Positions 43,441 to 56,718 of a stretch of 64,000 bases of DNA are shown in pieces; the first letter of the stretch is position 1, and every line of letters starts with the position of its first letter. This DNA is from Allantophomopsis cytisporea (Eukaryota; Ascomycota; Leotiomycetes; Phacidiales; Phacidiaceae). The stretch is from contig CP103027.1 in the NCBI GenBank assembly GCA_024752435.1, forward strand, positions 682,001 through 746,000. Direction: 5' to 3'. Both the position numbers and the translations under genes were made by a program. The notes under the pieces are model-generated. The model saw nothing but the letters and a program-made list of their open reading frames with translations, was not told the DNA's origin and did no database searches.

Positions 43441-46400
43441 ATGACGATAAAGAATTGTTGATTTCAACTTCTTATACCAATATATTTACTTAGAGTATTC
43501 GAGTTACTAAGAGCTGTACATAGTGTTGCGTGAGAACTTTCCTCCTCGGTACTTCATGTTGACATCACCAGTGTAGCACTTGATCCAACCAAAATTTCAA
43601 GTCTCTCTTCTAAGGGATACATATCATAAGGTGTAAATATATGTAAAGTAGCTTGCTTATCTAGAACTAAACTCTGACGCGATGTCTCTGCTTTTATCCC
43701 TTGTCATCAACAACCAATAGAAATCTGATCGAAGTGGTTCTGGAACACCTGAACAGGTAAACTCGCTAGTTTATGCTTCTGCTCTTTGAATTAATGTAGG
43801 TAGTTCTACAGCACCAAACTGTATAAGTAAAGGTAGCTTGTACACTCCGCCAAGCTTGTTAGTGTTACTACTCTACGCTAGAAGTAACCAAGGCGTGTCT
43901 TCTCATCTTTTGCGCCTCAATGAACATTACTACAGATAATATAACCAATAGACAACTAGAATTGAGACGTCGCTTAATTTCATTCGAGCCCCCATTAGCA
44001 TCGTAATAGTTCACGGTCAAGAACAGAGCACTAAACAGCCAACAAAACATACATTCCGAAAAGTCGAGTTTAGCTCTAAACAAACCAAATTAGCACCAAG
44101 TTTGAACAAAGAGAATCTATTACCATCTATATACTATCTTTATAGTCTGTAGCTTGATTTAAGGAGGGGTAATAACACCAACAGAAACAATACTGCCGCT
44201 AGTAACCATCGTTCTACTACTTGTAAGCATTAACTTGTCTTTGCTATCAACAGTAATAATTTCTAAGCAGCAAGAATATACTTGAGCTTAGCCAACATTA
44301 ACCTACGTCCAATTTGTTTCTCTAGCGGTGTTAATATAAAGGTTGGCGTTGAAAGCTCTATTTATATAGATTTTCCGATTATAGTAAATATAGTATAGGC
44401 TACCGCCTACCGCCGCGCTATTAGTATAGAGTTCTATAGTAGTACTCGAGGCATTATTGAAGGTTAACAGCAAGGTCGACTATCGATAATATATGTTGCA
44501 GCTAGAAGTATAAAGCTTGTAACTTAAAAAGTATAGATTAATGCTAGAGAGGTACGATACAATAGCTATTCTAAGACGTTTCGCGTATATAGAGTCGGCA
44601 ACGGTATTAATAGTAGTACTCTATATTAACAGATCTATAGTAGTTCAATATAAATGCTTTTAAACGTACGTAGTATCGTACTAGTTAAGTAGAAACAGAT
44701 AAGCTCCGAGCTATATAAATAAATAAAAAAGGGTTTTTAAATAGCAGTATTACTATTGGTAACAATCTCGGGACTAGTACTATATACAATATAGCTAAGA
44801 AATTGCTAGGTCAAACTATAGTCGATAGAAGTATATATATCGATATATACTTTACTTAGGTTAGAAAGAGCCGAGATACTAGTATAAAGGACTGTTCTAG
44901 CTATATAGCTACTAAATACTTTAAGCAAGATATAAAAGTTTAGCTAGTAACATATTCCCTAACTATTTACTTAATTAAAAGTTTGAAAGTATTTAGTCTA
45001 GGTATTACTCCTATCTATAAATTAGTAGATTAGGAAAAAAGTTTTATCTACAGGCGGGTAGTCTTCCCAAGTTATAAAAAGGGACTTATCTATTAATTGT
45101 ACTAAACGCTTATATAATGTCTACTAGCTTGTATATTTAGAAGGTAGTATAAATACAACTAAATTAACGAAGTCTTTTACATTAAAAGGTAATCGGGGAA
45201 ATAGACTGAAGTTGTCAAGTTCGTTATAGCTTTTGACTAAAAAGGCTAGGATAAAACTAGCTAGTAAAAAAAGGGAAGTATAGCAAGTACTAAAAAGGAC
45301 CTTATATTGCTTAGAATAAAAGAAGCTTAACAAGTAGATAAAGACCAAGTATACTTAATAATATAACTGTAGGCCGACCTTGTAGAAAAATAAGAAGTTA
45401 GAAGCAGACTTTGCTTTAAGATAGAAGGTAGGAAATTCGCTGTCTTTAATAAATGGCTGTTAATTAGGACTAGGTGTTACTTAGAAAGATCCAAAGGGGG
45501 GGATTATTACAAAGGTCTGTTCTATATTGCTTAAAAGTTGTAGGAAATACAAATAACGATGCAGAGGCATTGGTGTTAAAGAAACTTTGCAACTTGAGTT
45601 TTATTCCTAGGACTCTTATAGGTGGATGATATTTAGACTTTGTATTACTTGGCTTTATAATACTCTGTACTCTACACCCTACAATTATCTCAACTAATTC
45701 TAGGGAAATATAATGGTTTAGAACCCTAGAGATGTAGGGAAACGTACAAGCTCGCAAGGCTTCTTACCATCAGACTGACTCACCTTCTACTACATCATTA
45801 TATCTAGTAACGTCTGCTACATGTACGTATAATAGTCCAGCAATATTTGTGGCTCTTACTTTCGCAGTATCTTCCTTTTCTGGATATTTTGGTGCAAGAG
45901 TGGAATATCCTCGAATAGTCCTCCCAGCTACGCGCTCATTTCCGTTGGAGTTAGCGAAATCCTACCCCTTTTATTGGTACGTAGGCATTCGTATCCCCGT
46001 ACAATGTACGCAATACAACCTTCGGCTACAACCGCGGGAATAGAAGACTGTAAGTAGTTCAAATGCCGTACAACTTGTTTTTCTGAGGAGGAAAAGAAGA
46101 TGCTAGACATTTAAGCACTGAATTCGTACAATCTTTCAACGCATTATGCTTTACACATCTTAGCGCAGTGCTTTCAGTGTGTCAAATGATGTCAATCGAA
46201 GTCAGTCTATAGAATAATTGGTAGTAATAATAAAGGACAAGCATTGCTATTGATGTCTAGAACAAACAGTTATTAATATAACAGAATATCTTAGTAAAAG
46301 AATAAATTCTATCACCATTTCAGATAGTGCCCCCCAATACATCTTTTTTACATCAGACGTCCTCAACCTTACTATATAAAGCCCCTCTGCTTATACTCCT

Positions 46401-46512
46401 CCAAACTCTATAAACATACGTTTATACCTGAAGTCAAGTACAAGTTGAGCTCCTTTTTGATTCCTATATCATATTCCAAAATAATAATTAATGAATTTAG
46501 GCAAGAACTGAT
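43441..46512. other. Very AT-rich gene-free block, RIP-like
   Basis: From about 43,450, and most strongly 44,300-45,700, the sequence is dominated by TA, TAT, AGTA and CTA words, with stops in all frames and almost no CpA. This is the composition left by RIP on an old transposon. I cannot identify the element: no terminal repeats, reverse transcriptase or transposase motif survives by eye. Composition returns toward normal near 45,780-46,150, and the block ends at 5S copy 2. Confidence 0.55.
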
Positions 46513-46631
46513 ACATACGACCATAGACTGAGGAGAACTGGGCATCCCGTCCGCTCTGCCATACATAAACCTCAGATCGGTAGACTAGTAGTTGGGTGGG
46601 TGACCACCAGCGAATCCCTACTGTTGTATGT
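46513..46631 (+). rRNA. 5S ribosomal RNA gene, copy 2
   Basis: A 119 nt gene, identical to copy 1 (39794-39912) except T instead of C at position 12, giving the commoner ACATACGACCATAG start. Helix I ends pair, and the internal control region and GTTGGGTGGGTGACCACCAG block are intact. The polymerase III terminator is a T8 tract interrupted by G6 and then a longer T run. The 3' flank to 46965 holds no gene; its first 80 nt, with TTTGGTGGTGGGGAACGAG, resembles the flank of copy 1. The two copies have the same orientation, 6.6 kb apart. Confidence 0.95.
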
Positions 46632-46965
46632 TTTTTTTGGGGGGTTTTTTTTTTTGAAGTTTTTCATATCTTTGGTGGTGGGGAACGAGATTTGGCGACC
46701 AGCCGAGAAGGATTCGATTTCGAGGTGATGTTATGGTTTTGCGATGATAGAACTCCAAAAAAAAAAAAATCCATCCTCCGGAGTATACTTTGCGCTTTGT
46801 TTTGAAATCTAGGAGTCAGTTTGGTGGTAAAAATTGAGAAAACATGAGAGCAGTTCAATTTCACCCTGAGATTTTGTTACCCATTATAAGCAAGTGAAAG
46901 GAAAGATAGTAATTGTAAGAAATGAAACCTGAAACGAACTAAGGTCGCCATCCTACTCATAAATG

Positions 46966-48070
46966 CTAATTCAAAGCTTTCTTCACACTCTCATCTAAAT
47001 CCTCCATCTCCAGCCCCAGAACCGCATTATCTTTCTCCAACTTCGTCTTATAGTTGCTGCCACTGCCCTCGATATAAAGTTGACCATACAATAATGCCAA
47101 GCCACCCGATATGTCACCTTTATAGAACCTCTGTCGACCCTCTTCTCTCCAAGAAACCACATCATCGACCTCATCAATCTCCCAATCGGCATCAGACGTC
47201 TCGGCAACACGCTGAACCGCCTGCAGTATCTCGCGCTGACTAGCCACATGACTGCCCAAGTATACAAAGTTGTTGGCATACGCCTCGAACTTGGGCGCAG
47301 GAAGGGACAGAAGAGCCGCCACACCCTCACTTACGCGTGACAAATTCGTTGTCACAAACTTCACGTTGCCGCCGCCGTAGATGGTCGCCTTACGAGCCTT
47401 GACGTCGACACCGAAGTAGCCACCTTGGAGGCCCTGTACTACGTTAGCCATGGCCCAATGCAATCCAACTCAAACGTAATACAAGTCCAACTCCACTTGC
47501 AATTTACCAAGCCGCAGATTTCAGGGAACGTCATAGACTGAGCAACTCACATAATCAAACCATGGATTTGTCACAACCCCAATCCACTTCGCGCCCCTCT
47601 CCTCGATCCGGTCACGGAACTGCGTCTTGACATCGCTAAATGGCACATCCTTCCTCTGCGCAACATTCGCATTGTCGCTGCCGAACTCGTTGGGCAAAAT
47701 CCACTTGACGCCCGCCTTTGCAGCCGCATCGATGAGCTCTAGCTGCGTGTCGTTGGACGTGAATACACTCAGCGCTAAGATTACCACATCCTGGCCGGCG
47801 AAGGTCGATGCCAGGAATGAGGGGTCGCTGTAGCCGCCCTTGGCCGTCTTGATAGAAGCATGTTGAGGAGCGGTGGCAGTACTGTCCGCGCGTGACACGG
47901 CGGTTATGTTGAAGCTATTGCGTTTTAGGAGGGAGGAGACAATTAGAGAGCCTACGCGACCGGTTGCCTGGAGATTGTTAGCTGATGGAACGGGGTGAAT
48001 CGATTAGAGGCTTGCGAAACACAGAGGGACTTACGCCGACAATGGCGACGTTTTTAATTGCTGATGTCAT
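46966..48070 (-). CDS. NmrA-like / isoflavone-reductase-like NAD(P)-binding protein
   Basis: Atypical short-chain dehydrogenase of 306 residues, a cytosolic reductase or redox sensor. Exons 48035-48070, 47551-47967 and 46966-47433 close in phase. The ATG at 48070 gives MTSAIKNVAIVGATGRVGSL, the NADPH-binding glycine motif, with an intron between Gly and Ala. Then come VVILALSVFTSNDTQLELIDAA, VKWILPNEFG (typical of the isoflavone reductase-like group, substrate pocket region), KWIGVVTNPWFDY, and the C-terminal part with VKARKATIYGGGNVKFV and EILQAVQRV. All core motifs are intact, unlike the related pseudogene at 41115-42011; the two are not close copies. The substrate is unknown. Confidence 0.9.
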
Positions 48071-49654
48071 GATAGGTTGGTTTTGGAGGAATAGATAAGG
48101 TATTCAGAAGAGAGGCTTTTGTAGAGAGGATATGGAATGCTTGACGTTGAATTGAAGAATGGATGCTTGCGTTTTGTATGAGAATGGGAATGCAGTTATA
48201 CTTATATTCTGCACCATATGCAAGTCTGTACTTACCTTGAGCAGCTAATAGTTTTACATCGAGACGTCACAAGTCATAACCCTCGCAAGGAGAGGAAGGA
48301 ATGGGCAGACAATACTGTAGAAAGTGGCCGTCGAAAGCTCCGAAGTTGTCACCAGCTCCCCAATATTATCCCGGTCCGGACACAAACGGAGACATACTTA
48401 CAACTCTACCCCGAGGCTATAATGATGATGTAATTATGCTTGCGCTGATGGCATGCATAGAACTGCGTGATTGAATGTCCTGATAGACAATTTGTGCTTT
48501 TCCAGACTGGATTTGTTCAGCTGCAGGATGCACAGGGATCCAGGCCATTCTGTGAACTTGTGTTCGCGGGTTCGAAGTCGCTCAATTGATATTTAAGACT
48601 AGTTAACCTTATTACTAGCGGGGTAGTCCGCGACAACGGGATTCCCTGTTTGCTTCTTATCACAACATCAACATCAACATCAACATCAATTCTGCCCTAT
48701 CGTTGTTCTCGTCAAGCCAAACAAAGCTCTCATGATACAAAAATAACCCCTAATCCAAAGTCATTCCCCAGAAGCGCAACATTCCTATAATATTGTAGAC
48801 TACCCCCGCATCCGAAGCAGGTATTGCATCCAATAATATTTGAAGAAACCTAATCCGTATGTGAAGTATCAAATAACCGCCAATATCCATTCAACATTGG
48901 AACATCAAGTCAATTCTCTCCGCACACAAAAGTATGCATTGCAGCCCTCTGTTTCTACACTTGAGTCGCGCTATAAGTTCGGGTCGAGCACTCTTTGTAG
49001 CTTGCAAGCATGCAATGGTACCCGAACATGAAAATCAAGCTTCGGATTCTTAGAAGCGACATTACACAATTTGAAGGTACTTGAGTATTCACCCACTACA
49101 CATCTGGAGTAAAAGCTAAATAGCACCTCTTATTATGAGCAGATGTTAGGTGTCTATAACACTCGCCATCAACATCTCCAGAACAATCAGTCTCTAAAGT
49201 CACCGAGATACATACCAATCACAATACAAATCATAGTAATCAACACATAAAGCTAATCGTAACGTAATATATGCATTAAGTCCATAAGGATACAAATATA
49301 ATCTAAAGCCCAGAGTCCTCTACCTACGCGACACGAGCAGAACAATATCTTTGACGCAAACCCTCCCATAAACACAGTACAGCAGATAGCAATACTCGTA
49401 GCTCCCTTTCTTTCCATATTTTGATAAGCCCTCCCAAACCACTCCAGCCAAAAATCGTGCGAGACATAGAACCATAGAACGTGAATATAGAAAAGATAAG
49501 AAGTACCAACTGAAATAAAACATAATGCACTGGGCACACCTTGCTGGCACTCAGATGTCTAATATAACAAGGCAAACAAATAACAGAGATCGCTATGGTA
49601 TAGAGTTTTAACATAAAACAGACATAAAGGAAAAATGGCTATGGAAGGCATAAT
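48071..49654. other. Intergenic region, no gene seen
   Basis: Region of 1.6 kb upstream of the NmrA-like gene and downstream of the purine permease gene. One hexamer microsatellite (48664-48687). Short frames lack motifs. Confidence 0.4.
48664..48687. repeat. AACATC hexamer microsatellite
   Basis: Four perfect AACATC copies. Confidence 0.85.
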
Positions 49655-51825
49655 TTAGGACTTCCAGTATGGAGCCCGCTTAGCAGTAGGAGTGAGTGGG
49701 CTAAGACGCGGCATTTCCATATCAACGTCATCCACACCACCGGTGATCTGGGTTCTTGTCGTTCCTCTATTCTTGCCGTCAAGATCCGGCATCTCCCAGT
49801 TTTGTTGGAAGTTCGAGGTGTTGCCACCAATGCCATTCATAGTCAAGGTAGTTGGGCCGGCGGGATTTTGGTGGCGGGTGGGGTCGGTGATGTTGCTAAC
49901 GCCACTGAAACGTGAGGATAGGCGCGATGCAATGCCCATTCCGCGCGACTTGCCTTCGTTCTTGGACCAGCCTATGCTTTCGTGACTGGTAAAGTCCTCG
50001 GTGTCGAAGTTGTAGTCTCTCCAGAAATCTCGCTTGCCTCGGGCGGCTCGCTTCACCCATCCGGGAAGAATGCCACCGGAGACCTTGTATGTCCAGTAAT
50101 CGGATTGTTCGTAATCGTATGGTACAATGCGTCCTTGGCTGGCCCAGGAGATAACGGCAGCGACGGAGTTGAGGACGACATAGGTGAGGATACCGGCAAT
50201 GAGACCGTATGCGATAGAGTAGGTGAAGGGCATGACTGCTAGGGTGACAAAAGCGGGAACTGAGTCACCAATGTAACGCCAGTTGATTTCCGTGACTGCG
50301 CGAGCCATCATGGCTCCAACAAGAATAAGTGTGCAACCTGTAGCCCAGGCTGGAATCGATGCAAAGATAGGAGCGAAGAAGATAGAGATGAAGAAACAAA
50401 GACCTGTGACACAAGCAGTGATTCCTGTTGCGCCTCCTTCAGAAATACCCGCACCAGACTCGATAAAAGCTGTGACAGGAGGAGAGCCGAAAAGGGATCC
50501 GATCGTGATGCCGAATGCGTCGACCATGTATGCAACAGCCGAACCCTCAAAGTCACCAGTATCTTCGTCGATCGCACCGCAGAATCGTGCCATGGAGTAT
50601 AATGTTCCAGTGCAGTCGAGGATATCAACATACAAGAACGTGATCAAGGCCAAGAAGAATTGGCCAGCTTTGTCGCCAGTTATATTCCAATCTTGAACAG
50701 CTAGGATATGCTTGATGGGATGGAAGGTGACAACCTTCTTGAAGAAATCGAAACCGGCATCGCCAGCAGCATCACGAGGAAAAGTCGTCACTGGCGTATC
50801 GCGGGGCCAAGAGATAATCGAGACAAGCAGGATTCCGGCAATGATGGCACCCTTGACTCGGTACATCATCAGAAGAGCTGTGAACATACCGCCACAGAAT
50901 ATACCGACCCACATAGTTGGGTTACGCATCTTTCCATGAGTACATGTGCCGTCTTCGCCAATGTTGGCCGGAATACAACCGGCAATTTCAACTGGGTCGC
51001 TGGTGCTTCCGGTAATGGCACCGATGCCTGCACTGTAAGTAAGTCCGATCAAAGCCAGATATAGACCGATACCAGCTCCACTAGCAATTTTCAAACTGGA
51101 TGGAATGGCTCGAGCCAGCCATTGACGGAGACCGAGGATTGAGAGAGCGACGAAAATGAGACCTTCAACAAAGACAGCTGTGAGAGCCATTTCATATGAG
51201 ACTGGACCTTTCCCGTGATGTCCAACAACCTGGGTAGCAAAGTAAGCATTCAAGCCCATTCCGGGAGCCAAAGCAATTGGCATGTTTGCGAAAGCACCCA
51301 TAGCAAAACTGGTCAATGCAGCAATCGCTGCTGTAGCGGTGATCAGATCTTGCGAGATCTCTTGAACGCACAATGCGTAGTCTAGATCATTGTCGCAAAA
51401 AGGATCCTCTGCGGTACCAGGGCACACACATGTTCCTCCACAGTCTGAGACCAAGTTAGTATTGACTCTTAATTATGGTTTGAGAAAGCATCTCAAGCAT
51501 TGTATTAGAAGTGCAAGTTGAGTCGACCATTCGTATTCGCCCAGATGTTGATATCAGACACTAATGATAGAAATCCAAGCTTACCTGAAACAATAGAGGC
51601 ATTGACAGAGATGATGTATGCCATAGCAAAGAAAGTGGCCAAACCGGCTCTGATCTCTGTTAAGAATCTTGAACCCTTCCTTTCATATCTATGTCCTGAA
51701 TGCTCCAGTCTGAATCGTCGGCCTACCCAACTCTGAGCGACAGCCGTGTTGGTTTTCTCAGCCTACATACACTAGTCAGCGTACAGCTTCTCAACAGCAA
51801 GGCAATCTTAACATACCCAACCCAT
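49655..51825 (-). CDS. azgA: AzgA-type purine (adenine/guanine/hypoxanthine) permease
   Basis: Plasma-membrane proton symporter for purine bases of the NAT/NCS2-related AzgA family, 658 residues. Exons: 51817-51825 (only ATG GGT TGG), 51585-51762, 49655-51444, in phase. The 9-nt first coding exon is supported by an in-phase donor and by the family start MGWxEKTNxxVAxSxVGRRFRLEHSG. TM1 is RAGLATFFAMAYIISVNASI, followed by a Cys-rich loop (DCGGTCVCPG), then ALTSFAMGAFANMPIALAPGMGLNAYF (the conserved substrate-site segment), LITFLYVDILDCTGTLYSMA, and the signature GSPPVTAFIESGAGISEGGATG. About 12-14 membrane segments are visible. The cytosolic C-terminal tail is long and polar. The family symbol refers to the Aspergillus nidulans gene. 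Confidence 0.95.
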
Positions 51826-54800
51826 GATGAAAAAGGATTGATGTGAAGTCGATGTTCAAAGTGTTTATCAGATTATGTCGCTGATTTTGGGCTTCGATGA
51901 TGATATTCCAGATATTATCAACGAAAGACGATGTAATGAGTGAGAGACAGGAAGTGGATGGCGATGTCGTCCGTCAGAATTTGAGCCGCGGGGAGTACGC
52001 CTTATCGTTTGGGCGAGAGTTTAATGATGGTGAGCAAGACACAAAATATGCCTCTTTTGTTAGCTGAATATGCAGTGACACCGTTTTGATGACAACTTGT
52101 ACGGCTTGTACAACCCTTTCGGCCCCCAACAAGGCAAATCGATGTGAGATGGACGAAGAGTTTGAATTTGAAGGTTGCTTCAATACTTTGATTTTGGGGT
52201 GTTACCGGTAACACGTCGTCGGTGATAGTGGAGAGAAAGAACGTTGGGTGATCGGTTGTTGATCACTACTGAGGGTCCGCAAAGTACAAGTGAAGAATAA
52301 CCAGTGTAGATCACGATCTAGTTACGGACTCAAGGCGGGTACATGGGGAGTACTTTAAGAGAATGAGAGGAGAACGAGATACACAGTGCAGGGCCAAGGG
52401 TGTATATACCTTGTACACAGTAGAGTGTAGAAGGGTTCCTGCTGCCGCCTCTGCGCATACATTGCATTATGCAGCACGAGGTGGCATAGGTAGTAGAATA
52501 GTACGTATCCAACGTTCAGAAGCACCAAGGAGACGGACCAGGACCATGAGGGCAAGGATCAAGTTGAGCGGGACTTACAGTACAAACTTACAAGGGTTTG
52601 CCTTTTCTAGGATTACCAGGATTGAGGTAATTCTCGGTGTGAGGGCTTAGATGGTGGCGGACAGACTCTCGATGTGGCCATCGTTTCTTGGGATTTGGGC
52701 AGCGAGTAATGCTAGAGAGGCTGTAGAGCGGAGCTTTGAACAGTAGTCGATTCAGGAAGAAAGGTAAATTAAAATCAGGGTGTGTATTGTGTAGTTTAGA
52801 TTTCATTCGATGGCATCATGAGAGTGACTTTTCACTCTCTCTTTTTTCTGCAAGGAGTGGGCTGGTTAAGTCTATGGGGTGGATGGTGTGTGGGTTGTGG
52901 TTTTGTCTTTGAGGGTCGGAGAGTGGTCATGTCGGGGGGAGTGGATAATTTTCTGAGGTTCTTTCGGAAGAGCTGACGTTAATCGTTAGTATGGGTAGTA
53001 GTTCTTCCGTAGACGGAGCATCGCGGTGACTGAAGGGAATGTACACAGTAGGTATGTATGAAGTACGAATCAAAGGATCAGTACATGAGTGTTTATTTTG
53101 TTTACAAAAATTCCACAGACAGATGAATAGGGTTTTGATCCGATACATAGGCGTGCGTACTTATTGTTATTAACTTCACCCCGTACAGTCCAGTCATCAA
53201 CAGCCTTCACCTTTGACTGTAAATGTACGCAAACCCACAGGCAAGCAAGAGGTGAGTGAAAGACATTCGTATCGTCACCCTGGAGAGTACGTTGGTCATT
53301 CAATTTACGCCAATAACCAATGTCTTCGATTCTGACTTCTGTATTCCCCCCCTCCCCTCCATGCTCTTGAGTAAGGTACTTGTCCCACATAGTCAAACTC
53401 TATACAACTGTAGCTTGGTGCAGGCACGTGTGGAAAGGGTTCATTCACATCAGGTACCCGTATTCCGTAAAGTGCAAATCATTGGAAATAGACGACGGAC
53501 GCGTAATGGTCTAGGGCCTCTTTCATTATTGTAATCGAAGTAGAATTCTAGTCCTCCCAATGAACACTTGCCACTCTACTGCGTACTCGCGCTTCATCAC
53601 GATCATCAATACCTTCTCATCCTTCGTTCGATGAGAGAGAACGAATATGAGAAACTAAACTTCCCTGAAATCTCTCTCTTTCGTTATTGCCACAATGTCG
53701 CCTTCTCCGTAGAAGTATTTCGGATTCCACGATTTTATGGAGAATTCGGTACCTACGAGAGTCTCTTGCAGTTGTTCGGCGTTGCCTATAGCCTATGAAT
53801 GCACTGAGCAGGGATGAGCGAGCGTCAGCGCAGTTATAACTCAACCATTCACAACCAAAAGCGGCTCTTTAATACTCAGACTGCGTACAAGTAAGATAGA
53901 TGAATAAAATGCAGGACTGTCAATCATTTTGTTTTGTCGAGTCCAAACCATTGACCTTGAAGACTTACCGCAGATTTGAATATTGTTCAGCGATGCCGGT
54001 ATCGTAGAGGCTGGTGGGTATTGTTCGTTACTCTTACTTTACTATTTGTCTACGCAAGCCCGATTATATTCTAGTGGTCGCCCGGTCCAGAGCTATCGAC
54101 GCGGCACACCGCGGAAGGAAGGAACAAACGATTTAGACGATAGAACAAGTATGGTCTTCACTACATATATATGAATGTCCTAGGATACGGATACAAGGCT
54201 TCACATTCCACTACCTATCCGTTCTAAATCTGCTATCCGGATCGTGGCACCGCAATGATAACAACAATTGAAATAACAATTCAAGTTCAAGTGTAAGTGT
54301 AGAAGGTAGGCAAATAATGGTTTGATTGTTCTATGCCGGTCATACACAACAATGCACACGATCACAAAGATACAGCACATCCCATGCAAATTCCCTTCCT
54401 TCCCCTCAATTGCGATTGGATCTTCATGAGGTACTGTACTCACGGCCCGCCAAACTGTCAGAGCTGCAGAAGTAGTCTGGCCATCACAATTTCGAATCTC
54501 GACGTGTCACGAGTGTCTCTAATTCCTTACCTTAGGTATTATACGCATGGCAACATATTAAAGCAATATGTGAATATGCACAATTGGCAGCACGTCACTC
54601 TTGAAGAGAGAACACCTTACCTATGTTTCAAGCTGATAATCAACTGATGATCAACCCTGAGGGATTTCTACTTTACATCCTCATGCACCTTTTGCACCTA
54701 GATGACTGTCAAATCTCGATGAAAACCAATGGCGTCCAGGATTCGCTCTTCAGTTACACAAAACCTCCGTCTTGAGTAGGTCATTATGGATAACTTAATC

Positions 54801-56616
54801 ATACTCACAGATACTTACTAAGGGAGCCATGAATACCTATTCCGAGTACGAAGTAGTAGGTCTATCTCAACTATATTCGTGTGAGTACTCTACTACAAAC
54901 CATCGATCTAATCTTGGTACACCAGGCACTCCCACTCGGCTCCTGTCAATAAAGAACGCGCAAGACACTACACTACACTACATTTACACTACTATTGTGC
55001 CGTGTCCATCTCCGTTGACGGTGCTCTGAACAGCCCATACTAGAACGATTTAGGGAACATGTCCAGTGACAAGTTTCTCATTGTTGGAGGAGCAACTTTG
55101 AATGATTAGTGTTGTACGTACAAAACCCTGCGAATCATCAAGTACTGAGACTGCTTGAACACCGTGCTGTGAATACTTTACCTACTCTATGTATTATCTT
55201 AATTGATCCTTATTATTATCAAATTTGAATCAGTCCAATGAAGTCCCCGGTGGGGGATCAAATCCTTCGGAGCCCTGTGGACAGAAATTAGTCTCAGTCG
55301 CAAAGGTACCAGTTGATCAATGACCATGTTTTGCTTGCACTTGCCCCAGAGCCAAGAGAAGCTTTGAGAGATTTTCCATACTAAATCAAATGGTCTGAGT
55401 GGATGTAGTCAAAGACTCACATGGAGCATTCTTCAATGGAATGTCCAGAACATCGTCGCATCATATTGGAGTCTTTACAGAGTGGGTTAACATGGCATGA
55501 AAAGGAGTGCAAGCTGGTGCCGTAGATCTGGTTTGAGATCTGCCTTACGTCCTCGACTCGGCGCTGCGTCATGCAGTCTACTTCGGCATTGTATGATTGA
55601 GTTATAATGGCAGGTCAAAGTTTTAATGCAAACGTGGTATGTACACAGTAGACTTGTAGTCGAAACTCGAAGATATTCGGTAGCGATGAATAGCTGTCTC
55701 TTCTCTGTATCAACCAACATTGGACTGGACTCTTTGACCTCAGTGAAGCACATATCATCATCACATGCTCGGTCTTTTGTATTCACCATCGAGTAGAGCA
55801 TACAATGTTGAAACACAGACGACCCCTCTTCCCAGAAAATTCGAAGTAGACTTCTACATGCATACTTTCCGTTTCTTCGGAGTGCATACACAACTCTCCC
55901 GGCCGCACCACGCAATGGCACATTTTCGATTGAAAACATCTGAGCGTGCATACACAGCATGTAGCAGTACCTGCTTCACACCCTCTACGCCGCACGTCAA
56001 TACGAAGTGATAAAGTAGCAGGACAGCGACAAGGTCCAGAATAACCCTATTTCATGTAAGCTGCCGAAGCGTCTACAAATCGCATTCGATATGCACTGCA
56101 TTGACATAAGGGGGGGGGGGAATCTGGGATGCTTCGCATAGACGAATCTCCGGGATGGTAATATGGGATCTTGAAAGTGACGCGTGAGGAAGGCAGACTT
56201 CCCAGTGGCTCGTCGCAAGTCCCCGCGCATCCCCAATATCGAGATAACGTTGCTCCTTGTACGTATCATGGGGTGATTTATGTTTGGTGCGCCCATGTGA
56301 TGTGCGGATGGAGGGATTCTGGCTGCAGCTTTATCTGGATATCGTGATGGGGGAGGGGTGCGGATGAGAGAGGTGAGGAATCCAGCCTGTAACAGTCGTG
56401 GGGGAGGAATCTATGAGTTCCGACTGGATGATAAGCTTCTGAGAAGAGTCTGTGAGGAGAAGTCAATTGTATTGATTTTCTACTTTATTTTAACGGAGCG
56501 ATCGATGGTTGATGAGCAAGATGTTGCAGAGCACGTAATCGATTTATTGAACGTTATTCTATGCATGAAGTTAAAAAGATAGGGACACATATGTACTTTA
56601 CTTGTACATTCGAACG

Positions 56617-56640
56617 TACATACATACATACATACATACA
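56617..56640. repeat. TACA tetranucleotide microsatellite
   Basis: Six perfect TACA copies. Confidence 0.88.
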
Positions 56641-56694
56641 AACCACATGTGGTGTTGATTGTACACGATACTGCACATAAATATATACGTATAC

Positions 56695-56718
56695 ACATAC
56701 ATACATACATACATACAT
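56695..56718. repeat. ACAT tetranucleotide microsatellite
   Basis: Six perfect ACAT copies, 54 nt after the TACA tract; the two probably share an origin. Confidence 0.88.

Noticed and set aside
45470..46043. Frames at the right edge of the AT-rich block
   Set aside because: Short, motif-free and in sequence whose composition changes across the frame; not supported as genes.
55225..55290. tRNA-like GGGGATCAAATCC segment
   Set aside because: The T-loop consensus is wrong and no matching acceptor stem or D arm is found upstream.
55487..55960. 157-codon minus-strand frame in the gene-free region
   Set aside because: Composition is not protein-like, there is no motif, and overlapping plus-strand frames are equally open.
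56617..56718. Possible CRISPR-like repeat/spacer pattern in the TACA/ACAT tracts
   Set aside because: These are simple tetranucleotide microsatellites in a eukaryotic genome, with no unit longer than 4 nt.
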